Source: Planktosalinus sp963975935
GTDB taxonomy: Bacteria; Bacteroidota; Bacteroidia; Flavobacteriales; Flavobacteriaceae
NCBI GenBank assembly: GCA_963975935.1
Contig: CAXBIQ010000003.1
Location: 62,001 to 126,000 of the forward strand
Reading direction: 5' to 3'
DNA length: 64,000 bases
The notes under the pieces were generated by a model that searched no databases, had not been told where the DNA came from, and saw only the letters and a list, made by a program, of their open reading frames with translations. Made by a program: the position numbers and the translations under genes. The number at the start of each line of letters is the position of its first letter. Position 1 is the stretch's first letter. Shown here piece by piece: positions 32,703 to 40,922 of the stretch.

Positions 32703-34631
32703 TTGAGAAAGATAATAAGCATACTGGTTTTACTTATTTGTGGAAGCGTGCTTTCAGCACAAACCTCTTATATAAGCCATCGGGTAGAAAAAGGGGAAAC
32801 CATAACGAGCCTGACGGATCAATACAACATATCAGAAGCAGACCTTTTTCGCTTAAACCCGGAGATTAAAAATGGGCTAAAAGAAAATACTATTCTTATC
32901 ATTCCCAAAACTATTGAAAGTTCACAGAAGAATGAAGTGACCTTTAAAAATCATAAAGTTAAACGCAAGGAGACTCTCTTTGGCATAGCCTCAAAATATG
33001 GAACCAATGTAGAGGAAATCAAAAAATACAACAAGCATTTATATGCCAATGAATTAAAAAAGGGTGAGCAAATCAGGATACCCATAGTAAAAGTAACCAT
33101 TGTTTCTTCAGCACCCGCAACAGCCACAGAGCCAAGAAGAACAGACCCCAACATCAGGTTACATAGAGTGGAGGCACAAGAGACAAAATTTGGAATTGCC
33201 AAGCAATATGGAATTAACGTTGCAGAACTGGAAGCCCTTAATCCCTCGATTTATGGAACAGACAACCTTCCGCTGGGAAAAGAACTCAAGGTTCCCAAAA
33301 AAGAAGTTGTAGTGACAGAACCTGTTGAAGGAGTAGAAGAGGGATATACATATTACACCATACAGCCCAGAGAAGGTTTTTACCACCTTAAAGTTATGTT
33401 TGATGTTACCGAAGAAGAAGTAAAAAGGCTCAACCCCCATGTGAATGACGGTTTAAAAGAAGGCATGGTGGTGAAAGTCCCCAAAAAAGAAACAACTTCA
33501 GAAATTGATCCTGAAGTAACTCCTTCTAAACAGGTGAGTCTGGAGTATCAACTTTCAAATTTTGACACAAAAAACCTGGTGCTTTTTCTGCCTTTTCAAC
33601 TGGATAAAATCCAGAAGGATTCCATTTCCTATAACGAAAACCTTTTGACATCCAATGTTACCATGCGTCTGGCGCTTGATTTTTATTCCGGTGTTCTATT
33701 GGCAACAGAGTTTGCTAAAAACAAAGGGATTTCAGTAAACCTGCACGTTTTTGATACACAGGAAATGGAAAGTGGTGTGCGACCCTTGTTACAACGTAAA
33801 AATATTCAGGATGTGGACCTTGTGATTGGTCCGCTCAGGCAGGCACAGGTTGAAAGGGTGGCTTCAGACCTGTCTTCACAAAACATTCCGGTGTTATCAC
33901 CCTTGAGTAATATTCAAGGTCGTATGACATCAAACTTTATTCATACTGTGACTTCAGATAATATTATAGAAAACAGGATGATTGCTTACTTGAAACAGTA
34001 CAGTGCAGAAAAGAATTTAATTTTACTTACTGACGCTTCCAAGACTATGAGCAGGCAAAAACTGCAAAATGAGTTTCCGGGCATAACCGTGGTAACACCC
34101 AGGGAAGGAGGTTTTTTCAGGACCCAGGATATAAATGCACATATTGACGAAAATCAGGAGAATTGGGTGATAATTGAATCCTCAAATGTCGTTGTCGTGA
34201 GCAGTGCTGTAGGGGTTTTGAACAGTTTGAGTAAAAGTAGGGATATCCGTTTGTTTACTTTAGATAATAACAGTGCTTTCGAGTTTAGGGAAGTATCAAA
34301 TAATCATTTGGCAAATCTTGAATTTACATTTCCTTCGCGCAGTAAAACATTCAATGTAAATAAAGAGAACAATTTTATTGAGGCTTACGAAGCAAAATAT
34401 GGAATCATTCCCAATCGTTTTGCGGTCAGGGGTTTTGATGTTACCTATGATGCTTTGTTAAGGATGGCATATTCAGACAGCATTCTGGAAACTAATGAAC
34501 GTATTGATGGAGAAACTTCCTATGTTGAAAATAAATTTCATTATGTTAGAAATAATGATGGTGGTTATTTTAACACCTCCACTTATATTCTAAAATATAC
34601 AAAAGACCTCGATTTGGAGGAAGTAGAATGA
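32703..34631 (+). CDS. Periplasmic protein with four LysM domains fused to a periplasmic-binding-protein fold
   Basis: The start is a TTG; no in-frame ATG exists between it and the preceding stop, and it begins a good signal peptide (RKIISILVLLICGSVLSAQ). Four LysM repeats are visible at about residues 25-69, 85-128, 153-198 and 216-261 (HRVEKGETITSLTDQYNIS, HKVKRKETLFGIASKYG, HRVEAQETKFGIAKQYG, YTIQPREGFYHLKVMFD). A type 1 periplasmic-binding fold follows to the end (LALDFYSGVLLATEFAKN, VDLVIGPLRQAQVERVAS, PVLSPLSN). LysM modules bind peptidoglycan glycans, so the binding fold would be tethered to the wall. It overlaps the OsmC gene by 4 bp (ATGA), so an operon. The ligand is unknown. Confidence 0.85.
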   Translation: MRKIISILVLLICGSVLSAQTSYISHRVEKGETITSLTDQYNISEADLFRLNPEIKNGLKENTILIIPKTIESSQKNEVTFKNHKVKRKETLFGIASKYGTNVEEIKKYNKHLYANELKKGEQIRIPIVKVTIVSSAPATATEPRRTDPNIRLHRVEAQETKFGIAKQYGINVAELEALNPSIYGTDNLPLGKELKVPKKEVVVTEPVEGVEEGYTYYTIQPREGFYHLKVMFDVTEEEVKRLNPHVNDGLKEGMVVKVPKKETTSEIDPEVTPSKQVSLEYQLSNFDTKNLVLFLPFQLDKIQKDSISYNENLLTSNVTMRLALDFYSGVLLATEFAKNKGISVNLHVFDTQEMESGVRPLLQRKNIQDVDLVIGPLRQAQVERVASDLSSQNIPVLSPLSNIQGRMTSNFIHTVTSDNIIENRMIAYLKQYSAEKNLILLTDASKTMSRQKLQNEFPGITVVTPREGGFFRTQDINAHIDENQENWVIIESSNVVVVSSAVGVLNSLSKSRDIRLFTLDNNSAFEFREVSNNHLANLEFTFPSRSKTFNVNKENNFIEAYEAKYGIIPNRFAVRGFDVTYDALLRMAYSDSILETNERIDGETSYVENKFHYVRNNDGGYFNTSTYILKYTKDLDLEEVE

Positions 34632-35032
34632 GTACGTCCAGAGTAGTTTATAAAGGAAATTTAAGAACAGAGTGTACACATATACAATCCGGTGCTCAGT
34701 TTATTACCGATGCACCGGTCGATAACCAAGGAAAAGGGGAAGCCTTTTCGCCTACCGATACCGTAGCAACCGGCCTGGCAAATTGTATGCTCACCGTGAT
34801 GGGAATCAAAGCAAATCAACTGGGCGAAAATATCGATGGAACCACAGCTAATGTTACCAAAATTATGGCAGCAAATCCGCGGCGCATTTCCACAATCAAA
34901 ATAGAACTCACCTTTCCGGAAGGTATTTCAGAAAAAAATCAAATAATATTGGAAAGAACAGCACACACCTGTCCTGTGGCATTAAGTTTGCACACAGATA
35001 TTCTACAGGATATACAATTTTGCTGGCAATGA
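34628..35032 (+). CDS. OsmC-family peroxiredoxin-like protein
   Basis: A 134-residue OsmC/Ohr-superfamily protein. It shows YKGNLRTECTHIQSGAQFIT, then PVDNQGKGEAFSPTDTVATG, then LANCMLTVMG, the first active-site cysteine region. The second, TAHTCPVALSLHTDI, follows near residue 117. The two cysteines are spaced as in thiol peroxidases that reduce organic hydroperoxides. It overlaps the LysM gene start-to-stop by 4 bp and the DUF922 gene likewise by 4 bp. All three are therefore coupled. A general YhfA-like OsmC paralogue rather than true Ohr is likely because the ends are divergent. Confidence 0.85.
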   Translation: MSTSRVVYKGNLRTECTHIQSGAQFITDAPVDNQGKGEAFSPTDTVATGLANCMLTVMGIKANQLGENIDGTTANVTKIMAANPRRISTIKIELTFPEGISEKNQIILERTAHTCPVALSLHTDILQDIQFCWQ

Positions 35033-35562
35033 AATCAATAATATATTTATTACTTATACTTCCTATCTTCACAATAAAAGAAGATCCCATTATCATTCCC
35101 TGGGAAGAAAACACTAAGTTAAGCTGGAAGGATTTCACGGGAAAACCTGATTCCGGTAACTCTTTTGTTGCTTCTACCCATTCAAGCATTGTTTTTAGTT
35201 ATAAGGTAACATCTGAAAACGGAAAATTAACGCTCACAACCCAGACTGATGCTTTTTTTTATCCTGAAATGTCATGGTTTATAAAGGGAGAAGTAAATGA
35301 CCATATTTTAAAGCACGAGCAAGGGCATTTTGATATCACAGAACTTCACGCCCGAAAGCTCAGAAAAGCCTTTGCAGAATATAAAGTGACCAAAAATTAT
35401 AAAAGGGAGCTCACCGCCATATTCACGACCTTGAACAATGATCGTCAAAAGATGCAAAACCTGTATGACAAGGAAACAAATCATTCCCGAAATGTCGAAA
35501 AGGAAATCAACTGGCAAAAATTCATAGCAGCTGAGTTACTTAGATATGCTCCCTGGAAATAA
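35029..35562 (+). CDS. DUF922-family secreted zinc-protease-like protein
   Basis: The ATG at 35029 overlaps the OsmC stop (ATGA). The 177-residue protein has a hydrophobic leader (MKSIIYLLLILPIFTI), then the DUF922 blocks IPWEENTKLSWKDFTGKPD, SSIVFSYKVTSENG, FIKGEVNDHILKHEQGHFDI and ELHARKLRKAF. The KHEQGHFDI segment is an HExxH-like (HEQGH) metal site, so a metallopeptidase fold is plausible although activity is unproven. It belongs to the guaA-to-DUF3820 gene string. The function of the family is not known. Confidence 0.75.
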   Translation: MKSIIYLLLILPIFTIKEDPIIIPWEENTKLSWKDFTGKPDSGNSFVASTHSSIVFSYKVTSENGKLTLTTQTDAFFYPEMSWFIKGEVNDHILKHEQGHFDITELHARKLRKAFAEYKVTKNYKRELTAIFTTLNNDRQKMQNLYDKETNHSRNVEKEINWQKFIAAELLRYAPWK

Positions 35563-35570
35563 AAAAGACA

Positions 35571-35801
35571 ATGCAACTCAACCCTGAAAACCTTATCGAG
35601 CTTGCACATTACAAGATGCCTTTTGGTAAATATAAAAATCGTGATCTCATTGACATTCCCGAATTTTATTATGTGTGGTTTAAACAAAAGGGGTTTCCTT
35701 CCGGGAAATTGGGAATGATGCTGGAGCAGATGTATGAAATCAAACTCAATGGCCTTGAAGAAATTATATACCGAATAAGAAAACAGTATCCAAAGCACTA
35801 A
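35571..35801 (+). CDS. DUF3820 family small protein
   Basis: This 76-residue protein carries the DUF3820 signature: KMPFGKYKNRDLIDIPEFYYVWF, then KQKGFPSGKLGMMLEQMYEI. The family is found widely in Proteobacteria and Bacteroidota, and structural resemblance to quorum-sensing-regulated virulence factors has been noted. No enzyme activity is established. It sits 8 bp after the DUF922 gene and closes the guaA-LysM-OsmC-DUF922 string. The protein is basic and soluble, with no signal peptide. Confidence 0.8.
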   Translation: MQLNPENLIELAHYKMPFGKYKNRDLIDIPEFYYVWFKQKGFPSGKLGMMLEQMYEIKLNGLEEIIYRIRKQYPKH

Positions 35802-35894
35802 AGATGCTTTTCAACACTGCTTTTTCGTTGAGTAAATATGTTTTCTGGCGTCTTAAGCTAAAGTGAAATCCCTAAAATATTAACCCAAATTTCA

Positions 35895-35926
35895 TTGCCG
35901 AGTATCATTTCTTCTTTGTATTTTTG
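35895..35926 (+). promoter_or_regulatory. pyrG promoter candidate
   Basis: TTG at 35895-35897 and TATTTTTG at 35919-35926 are separated by 21 bp. The pyrG leader would be about 85 nt long and includes the degenerate repeat at 35968-36012. Confidence 0.5.
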
Positions 35927-35967
35927 CGCATTGTAAAAATGAGGCGAAAATGGTTTTAAATGTATGT

Positions 35968-36012
35968 TCAAAATCTGACTTCTCAAATCTAACATCTGAA
36001 ATCTAACATCAA
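35968..36012 (+). repeat. Degenerate AATCTAACATC repeat in the pyrG leader
   Basis: Units of about 12-14 nt recur: AAAATCTGACTTCTC, AAATCTAACATCTG, AAATCTAACATC, ending 2 bp before the pyrG ATG. AAATCTAACATC is present twice exactly. Such tracts are a form of intergenic low-complexity repeat seen in Bacteroidota. No stable hairpin is evident. Confidence 0.6.
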
Positions 36013-36014
36013 AA

Positions 36015-37631
36015 ATGGCCAACACCAAATATATCTTTGTTACGGGAGGTGTGAGTTCTTCATTGGGAAAGGGAATCATCGCTGCTTCCCTTGCAAAACT
36101 TCTTCAAGCCAGAGGATACAGGGTAACCATCCAAAAACTTGACCCATATATCAACATTGATCCCGGTACACTCAACCCATATGAACACGGAGAGTGCTAT
36201 GTAACAAATGACGGTGCTGAAACTGATTTGGATTTAGGCCATTACGAGCGGTTCTTGAATGTTGCAACTTCCCAAGCAAACAATGTTACTACGGGAAGGA
36301 TATATCAAAGTGTTATTGAAAAAGAACGCCGCGGCGAATTCCTCGGAAAAACCGTACAGGTCATTCCCCACATCACAAACGAAATTAAAGAACGCATCCA
36401 AATACTGGGTAACAGTGGTGATTATGATATTGTTATCACTGAAATTGGTGGTACAGTGGGTGATATAGAATCCTTACCATACATTGAAGCGGTGCGACAG
36501 TTAAAATGGGAATTGGGTGATGACAACGCGATTGTAATCCACTTAACGCTGGTTCCGTTTTTGGCGGCAGCCGGTGAGTTGAAAACCAAACCCACACAAC
36601 ATTCGGTGAAAGTTTTGATGGAAAGTGGTATCAGGGCAGATATACTGGTTTGCCGCACAGAGCACCATCTCTCGGATGAGTTGCGTGTCAAGCTGGCCTT
36701 GTTTTGTAACGTAAAAAAAGAAGCCGTTATTGAATCTATTGACGCTTCAACCATTTATGATGTGCCCAATTTAATGCTGGAAGAAGGCCTGGACACCATC
36801 ACATTGGAAAAACTAAATCTGGACTCTAAAAATGAACCCGATTTAACACGGTGGAATCAATTTTTAGATCGTCATAAAAACCCTAAAAGCACTGTTAATA
36901 TAGGCCTTGTCGGAAAATATGTTGAGCTTCAGGATTCTTACAAATCCATTTTGGAATCCTTTATCCATGCCGGTGCAGAACTTGAAGTCAAAGTAAAGGT
37001 AATACCCATCCATTCTGAATTCATTGACAGGAATGTTATTGATAATAAAATTGCAAGCCTCGACGGTATTCTGGTTGCTCCAGGTTTTGGAGAGCGCGGT
37101 ATAGAAGGAAAAATTGAAGCCGTAAAATATGCAAGGGAACAAAAAATTCCTTTTTTTGGAATTTGTCTGGGCATGCAAATGGCCGTGATTGATTATGCCC
37201 GAAATGTGCTTGATTTAAAGGGAGCCAATTCCACAGAAATGGACCCCAATACCCCCTATCCTGTTATTGACCTGATGGAAGAGCAAAAGCACATCACAAA
37301 CAAAGGCGGAACCATGAGATTGGGCACATGGAAATGTCAATTGACACCCAATAGCATTGTTTCAAAAGTATACAAGGATAGCGTTATTGATGAACGTCAC
37401 AGGCATCGCTATGAATACAACAACAAATACAAGGAACAGCTTGAAAAAGCGGGAATGATCACAACAGGGGTAAACCCTGAAACCGGGTTGGTTGAAATAG
37501 TTGAAATTAAGGACCACCCTTGGTTTGTGGGAGTACAGTATCATCCCGAGTATAAAAGTACCGTGGCAAACCCACACCCTTTGTTTATTGCATTTATTGA
37601 TGCAGCAGCCAAATACAATTCAAATAAATAA
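36015..37631 (+). CDS. pyrG: CTP synthase
   Basis: The 538-residue enzyme is complete. The N-terminal amidoligase begins MANTKYIFVTGGVSSSLGKG and contains KLDPYINIDPGTLNPYEHGE and TVGDIESLPYIEAVRQL. The glutaminase domain from about residue 290 has FGERGIEGKIEAVKYAREQK, FFGICLGMQMAV (nucleophile Cys) and QYHPEYKS. It makes CTP from UTP, ATP and glutamine. It is followed after 33 bp by yidC, a pairing common in Bacteroidota, so the two are likely cotranscribed. Confidence 0.98.
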   Translation: MANTKYIFVTGGVSSSLGKGIIAASLAKLLQARGYRVTIQKLDPYINIDPGTLNPYEHGECYVTNDGAETDLDLGHYERFLNVATSQANNVTTGRIYQSVIEKERRGEFLGKTVQVIPHITNEIKERIQILGNSGDYDIVITEIGGTVGDIESLPYIEAVRQLKWELGDDNAIVIHLTLVPFLAAAGELKTKPTQHSVKVLMESGIRADILVCRTEHHLSDELRVKLALFCNVKKEAVIESIDASTIYDVPNLMLEEGLDTITLEKLNLDSKNEPDLTRWNQFLDRHKNPKSTVNIGLVGKYVELQDSYKSILESFIHAGAELEVKVKVIPIHSEFIDRNVIDNKIASLDGILVAPGFGERGIEGKIEAVKYAREQKIPFFGICLGMQMAVIDYARNVLDLKGANSTEMDPNTPYPVIDLMEEQKHITNKGGTMRLGTWKCQLTPNSIVSKVYKDSVIDERHRHRYEYNNKYKEQLEKAGMITTGVNPETGLVEIVEIKDHPWFVGVQYHPEYKSTVANPHPLFIAFIDAAAKYNSNK

Positions 37632-37664
37632 TCACACATTCAGAAAAACTGAAATTTTGAACTA

Positions 37665-39560
37665 ATGATAGAAGAAAAAAAGTTTGATTTTAACTCGTTA
37701 ATAGGATTTGTTTTAATAGCCTTAATCCTTATTTGGATGTTGTATCAAAACTCTCCCACTCCGGAAGAAATTGAAGCAGAACAAACCCAAACAGAGCAGG
37801 TCCAGAAGGAAACAAGTCCTGAGGTCCCAACCAAAGAGGTTACTCCCGAAGAAATTACCACAGAAGCTTCCGGTGATATTGCATCAGATTCATTGAGACA
37901 AGAGGCTTTGAAAAATCAACTGGGCTCTTTTGCTTATGCTGCAAGCTTGCCTTCGGCCACTGAAAATGAAACGATCCTTGAGAATGATGTTATCATTTTA
38001 AAGTTTAGCAACAAAGGGGGGTATATCACAGAAGCCACTTTAAAAAATCATAAAACGTATGATTCCATTCCTGTTTATTTAATAAAGGATGGAAACGCCT
38101 CTTTAAACCTTCAGTTTCAGGCTGAAAACAGGGTTTTAAATACTAAAGACCTTTATTTTGAACCCACATTAACACAAAGTGGTGAGAACTCGATTCTTTC
38201 GATGAAGCTCAAAACTTCAGAAAACAGTTATCTGGAGTATCGTTATGAGCTGAAACCCGGCGAATACATGATGGATTTTGCTGTTCAAACCAAAGGCTTA
38301 AACAACATTCTCAATACAACAGCTCCTGCACAAATGGAGTGGCAACTTAAAGCATACAGAAAAGCTAAAAGCATTTCGTATGAAAACCGCTATACAGAAA
38401 TGCTCTGGGAGTATGAAGGTGGAAAAGATGATTATCTCGGTCAGGGAAGCAAAGCAGAAGACAATGCAGAAAGTGTAACCTATATTGCTTACAAGCAGCA
38501 TTTCTTTACTTCCATCCTGCTTACAGATACCCCTTTTGAAACGGCTAGCTTTATTTCAGAAAATTTGGTGGATGACGAGGAAGTAGATACCCTTTACACC
38601 AAAAATTTTATTTCCAAGTTCCCACTCGACTATAAAGCCGGGGAGCTTTCTTATAATATGAACTGGTACTATGGCCCCAGTGATTTCAGGATTCTGGATG
38701 ACTATGACCGTAATCTGGATGAAATTATCCCGCTGGGATGGGGGATTTTTGGATGGATTAACCAATATGTATTTATCCCGATGTTCAGCTGGTTGAGTAC
38801 GTTTATTCCTAACTATGGACTGGTAATCATCATAATGACCATTTTGATCAAGATTGCCTTGTCGCCGGTACAGTACAAGCAATATCTGTCGCAGGCAAAA
38901 ATGAAAATACTTCGTCCAGAAATTGAGGAGCTAAATAAGAAGTACAAGGACAATGCGATGAAGAAGCAACAGGAAACCATGAAACTCTACAGCAAAGCCG
39001 GGGCAAGTCCCATGGCAGGTTGTTTACCGGCCCTGATGCAGCTGCCGGTATTTTATGCTTTGTTTATGTTCTTTCCTTCAGCATTTCAGTTAAGGCAAAA
39101 AGGCTTCCTGTGGGCAGATGACTTGTCGAGTTATGACAGCATTGCAGAGCTTCCGTTTTATATACCTTTTTATGGTGACCACGTGAGTTTGTTCCCCATC
39201 TTGGCCTCCATAGCCATTTTTATATATATGATGATGACAACAGGGCAAACCATGCAAATGCAACAACAACCGGGCATGCCCAATATGAAATTCATCATGT
39301 ATTTATCACCGCTCATCATGTTGATTTTCTTTAACAACTTTGCCAGTGGTTTATCGTTGTATTATTTCATTTCCAATGTTATTACCATAGGAATCATGCT
39401 CTTTATCAAATACTACATTCTTGATGAAGATAAAATTCATGCTAAGATTGAAGAAAAGAAAAAACAGCCCAAGAAGCAAAACAAGTTCCAGCGAAAAATG
39501 GCAGAAATGATGGAACAGGCTGAAAAGCAAAAACAACTGCAACAAAAAAATAAAAAGTAA
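37665..39560 (+). CDS. yidC: Membrane protein insertase YidC
   Basis: The 631-residue insertase has one N-terminal helix (LIGFVLIALILIWMLYQ). A low-complexity acidic linker (EEIEAEQTQTEQVQK) and the large periplasmic domain (to about residue 350) follow. The conserved membrane core is next: GLVIIIMTILIKIALSPVQYK, then AGCLPALMQLPVFYALFMFF and YLSPLIMLIFFNNFASGLSLY. The tail is basic (EKKKQPKKQNKFQRK), typical of YidC binding ribosomes. It inserts membrane proteins alone or with SecYEG. It is directly downstream of pyrG and ends at a strong terminator. Confidence 0.97.
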   Translation: MIEEKKFDFNSLIGFVLIALILIWMLYQNSPTPEEIEAEQTQTEQVQKETSPEVPTKEVTPEEITTEASGDIASDSLRQEALKNQLGSFAYAASLPSATENETILENDVIILKFSNKGGYITEATLKNHKTYDSIPVYLIKDGNASLNLQFQAENRVLNTKDLYFEPTLTQSGENSILSMKLKTSENSYLEYRYELKPGEYMMDFAVQTKGLNNILNTTAPAQMEWQLKAYRKAKSISYENRYTEMLWEYEGGKDDYLGQGSKAEDNAESVTYIAYKQHFFTSILLTDTPFETASFISENLVDDEEVDTLYTKNFISKFPLDYKAGELSYNMNWYYGPSDFRILDDYDRNLDEIIPLGWGIFGWINQYVFIPMFSWLSTFIPNYGLVIIIMTILIKIALSPVQYKQYLSQAKMKILRPEIEELNKKYKDNAMKKQQETMKLYSKAGASPMAGCLPALMQLPVFYALFMFFPSAFQLRQKGFLWADDLSSYDSIAELPFYIPFYGDHVSLFPILASIAIFIYMMMTTGQTMQMQQQPGMPNMKFIMYLSPLIMLIFFNNFASGLSLYYFISNVITIGIMLFIKYYILDEDKIHAKIEEKKKQPKKQNKFQRKMAEMMEQAEKQKQLQQKNKK

Positions 39561-39580
39561 CAATTTCCAGACAAGAGGTT

Positions 39581-39615
39581 AAAAAAGAGGAAGTTGATGC
39601 TTCCTCTTTTTTATT
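39581..39615 (+). terminator. Rho-independent terminator after yidC
   Basis: A 13-bp perfect stem (AAAAAAGAGGAAG and its complement) with a 6-nt loop, followed by a T-run. It lies 20 bp past the yidC stop and just before the mnmA promoter. Confidence 0.85.
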
Positions 39616-39618
39616 TTG

Positions 39619-39626
39619 TAATTTTG
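39619..39626 (+). promoter_or_regulatory. TAnnTTTG -7 promoter element for mnmA
   Basis: TAATTTTG lies 46 bp before the mnmA ATG at 39673, immediately after the yidC terminator. Confidence 0.5.
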
Positions 39627-39672
39627 CATTTCCAAAAACTTAATTAAACACCCACATTTGCGGGTGATATAT

Positions 39673-40869
39673 ATGAAACGTGTAGTAGTAGGACTTAGCG
39701 GAGGAGTAGATTCCAGTGTTGCAGCATATCTCCTGAAAAAGCAGGGTTATGAGGTTATTGGCTTGTTTATGAAAAACTGGCACGATGATTCCGTTACTAT
39801 ATCTGATGAATGCCCATGGCTTGAAGACAGTAATGATGCCATGATGGTTGCAGATAAACTGGGAATTCCCTTTCAAACGGTTGATTTGAGTGAGCAATAC
39901 AAAGAGCGCATTGTGGATTATATGTTCAAGGAATATAAAATGGGTCGCACCCCAAATCCTGATGTGTTGTGCAACCGCGAAATCAAGTTTGATGTTTTTC
40001 TCAAAATTGCACTTGAACTGGGTGCAGACTATGTTGCAACAGGGCATTACTGTCGGAAAGATACTATTGAAGTACCCTTCGGCTCCGCTCAGGGTACAAA
40101 AACCATACATCGGTTACTTTCGGGCAAGGACCCAAACAAAGACCAATCTTATTTTTTATGCCAGCTCTCTCAGGAACAACTGGCAAAAACTTTATTTCCG
40201 GTAGGCGAACTTTTAAAGCCTGAAGTGCGACACATTGCTAAGGAACAAAACCTTATTACGGCAGAAAAAAGGGATTCGCAAGGGCTCTGCTTTATAGGAA
40301 AGGTGCGCCTGCCAGAATTTTTACAACAACAACTCAAACCCAAAGAAGGTGTTATTGTTGAGGTTCCTGAAAACAGTCCGATGTATCATAACAAAAAGAG
40401 CGAAGCTGAACCCCCCCTGATACAGGAAAGTAAAAAATACCAATATTCTATTGATGACGGAAAAGTTGTAGGTACTCATCAGGGAGCTCATTTTTTTACC
40501 AAAGGACAACGTAAAGGTCTCGCCGTGGGCGGAACCAAAGAACCCTTGTTCATTATTGAAACCGATGTTAACGAAAATGTCATTTACACCGGTCAGGGTA
40601 AAAATCATCCCGGCCTTTACCGAAAAGGCCTTTTTGTAAAGCAGGAAGAAGTACATTGGGTTCGGGAAGACTTAAGGCTATCTAAAGATGAATCCCGTGA
40701 TGTTATGGCCCGCATCCGGTATCGTCAGCCCCTTGAAAAAGCAACATTACATCAAACAGATAACGGATTATATGTTATATTTGAGAACCCACAGTCTGCC
40801 ATAAGTGAGGGGCAGTTTGTGGCCTGGTATCAGGATGATGAACTTCTGGGAAGTGGGGTGATTTCGTAA
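39673..40869 (+). CDS. mnmA: tRNA-specific 2-thiouridylase MnmA
   Basis: The ATG at 39673 was chosen over an in-frame TTG at 39658. The 398-residue enzyme shows the ATP-pyrophosphatase PP-loop VVVGLSGGVDSSVAAYLLKK, nucleophile Cys100 in PNPDVLCNREIKFD, and partner Cys206 in RDSQGLCFIGKV. The C-terminal tRNA-binding parts include KGQRKGLAVGG and VHWVREDLRL. MnmA places the sulfur at C2 of U34 in tRNA for Lys, Glu and Gln. Residues 133-142 (EVPFGSAQGT) are encoded by a palindromic 26-bp element that looks like an inserted repeat. The frame is kept and both catalytic cysteines are present, so the enzyme should be active. Confidence 0.97.
   Translation: MKRVVVGLSGGVDSSVAAYLLKKQGYEVIGLFMKNWHDDSVTISDECPWLEDSNDAMMVADKLGIPFQTVDLSEQYKERIVDYMFKEYKMGRTPNPDVLCNREIKFDVFLKIALELGADYVATGHYCRKDTIEVPFGSAQGTKTIHRLLSGKDPNKDQSYFLCQLSQEQLAKTLFPVGELLKPEVRHIAKEQNLITAEKRDSQGLCFIGKVRLPEFLQQQLKPKEGVIVEVPENSPMYHNKKSEAEPPLIQESKKYQYSIDDGKVVGTHQGAHFFTKGQRKGLAVGGTKEPLFIIETDVNENVIYTGQGKNHPGLYRKGLFVKQEEVHWVREDLRLSKDESRDVMARIRYRQPLEKATLHQTDNGLYVIFENPQSAISEGQFVAWYQDDELLGSGVIS
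40072..40097 (+). repeat. REP-like palindromic element inside mnmA
   Basis: GTACCCT and AGGGTAC (7 bp, perfect) flank a 12-nt loop, and the whole reads as the CCCTTCG...CGCTCAGGG type of short palindrome that is dispersed in many Bacteroidota genomes. It lies in frame within mnmA. Confidence 0.6.
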
Positions 40870-40922
40870 AGTAAAGAGAGAGGAACCTGCTCTAAAAAAA
40901 TATTTAGTAAAATCTGCAGCTT

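Noticed and set aside
39658..39672. TTG start for mnmA
   Set aside because: The ATG at 39673 directly precedes the family start MKRVVVGLSGG, and the extra five residues are not family-like.
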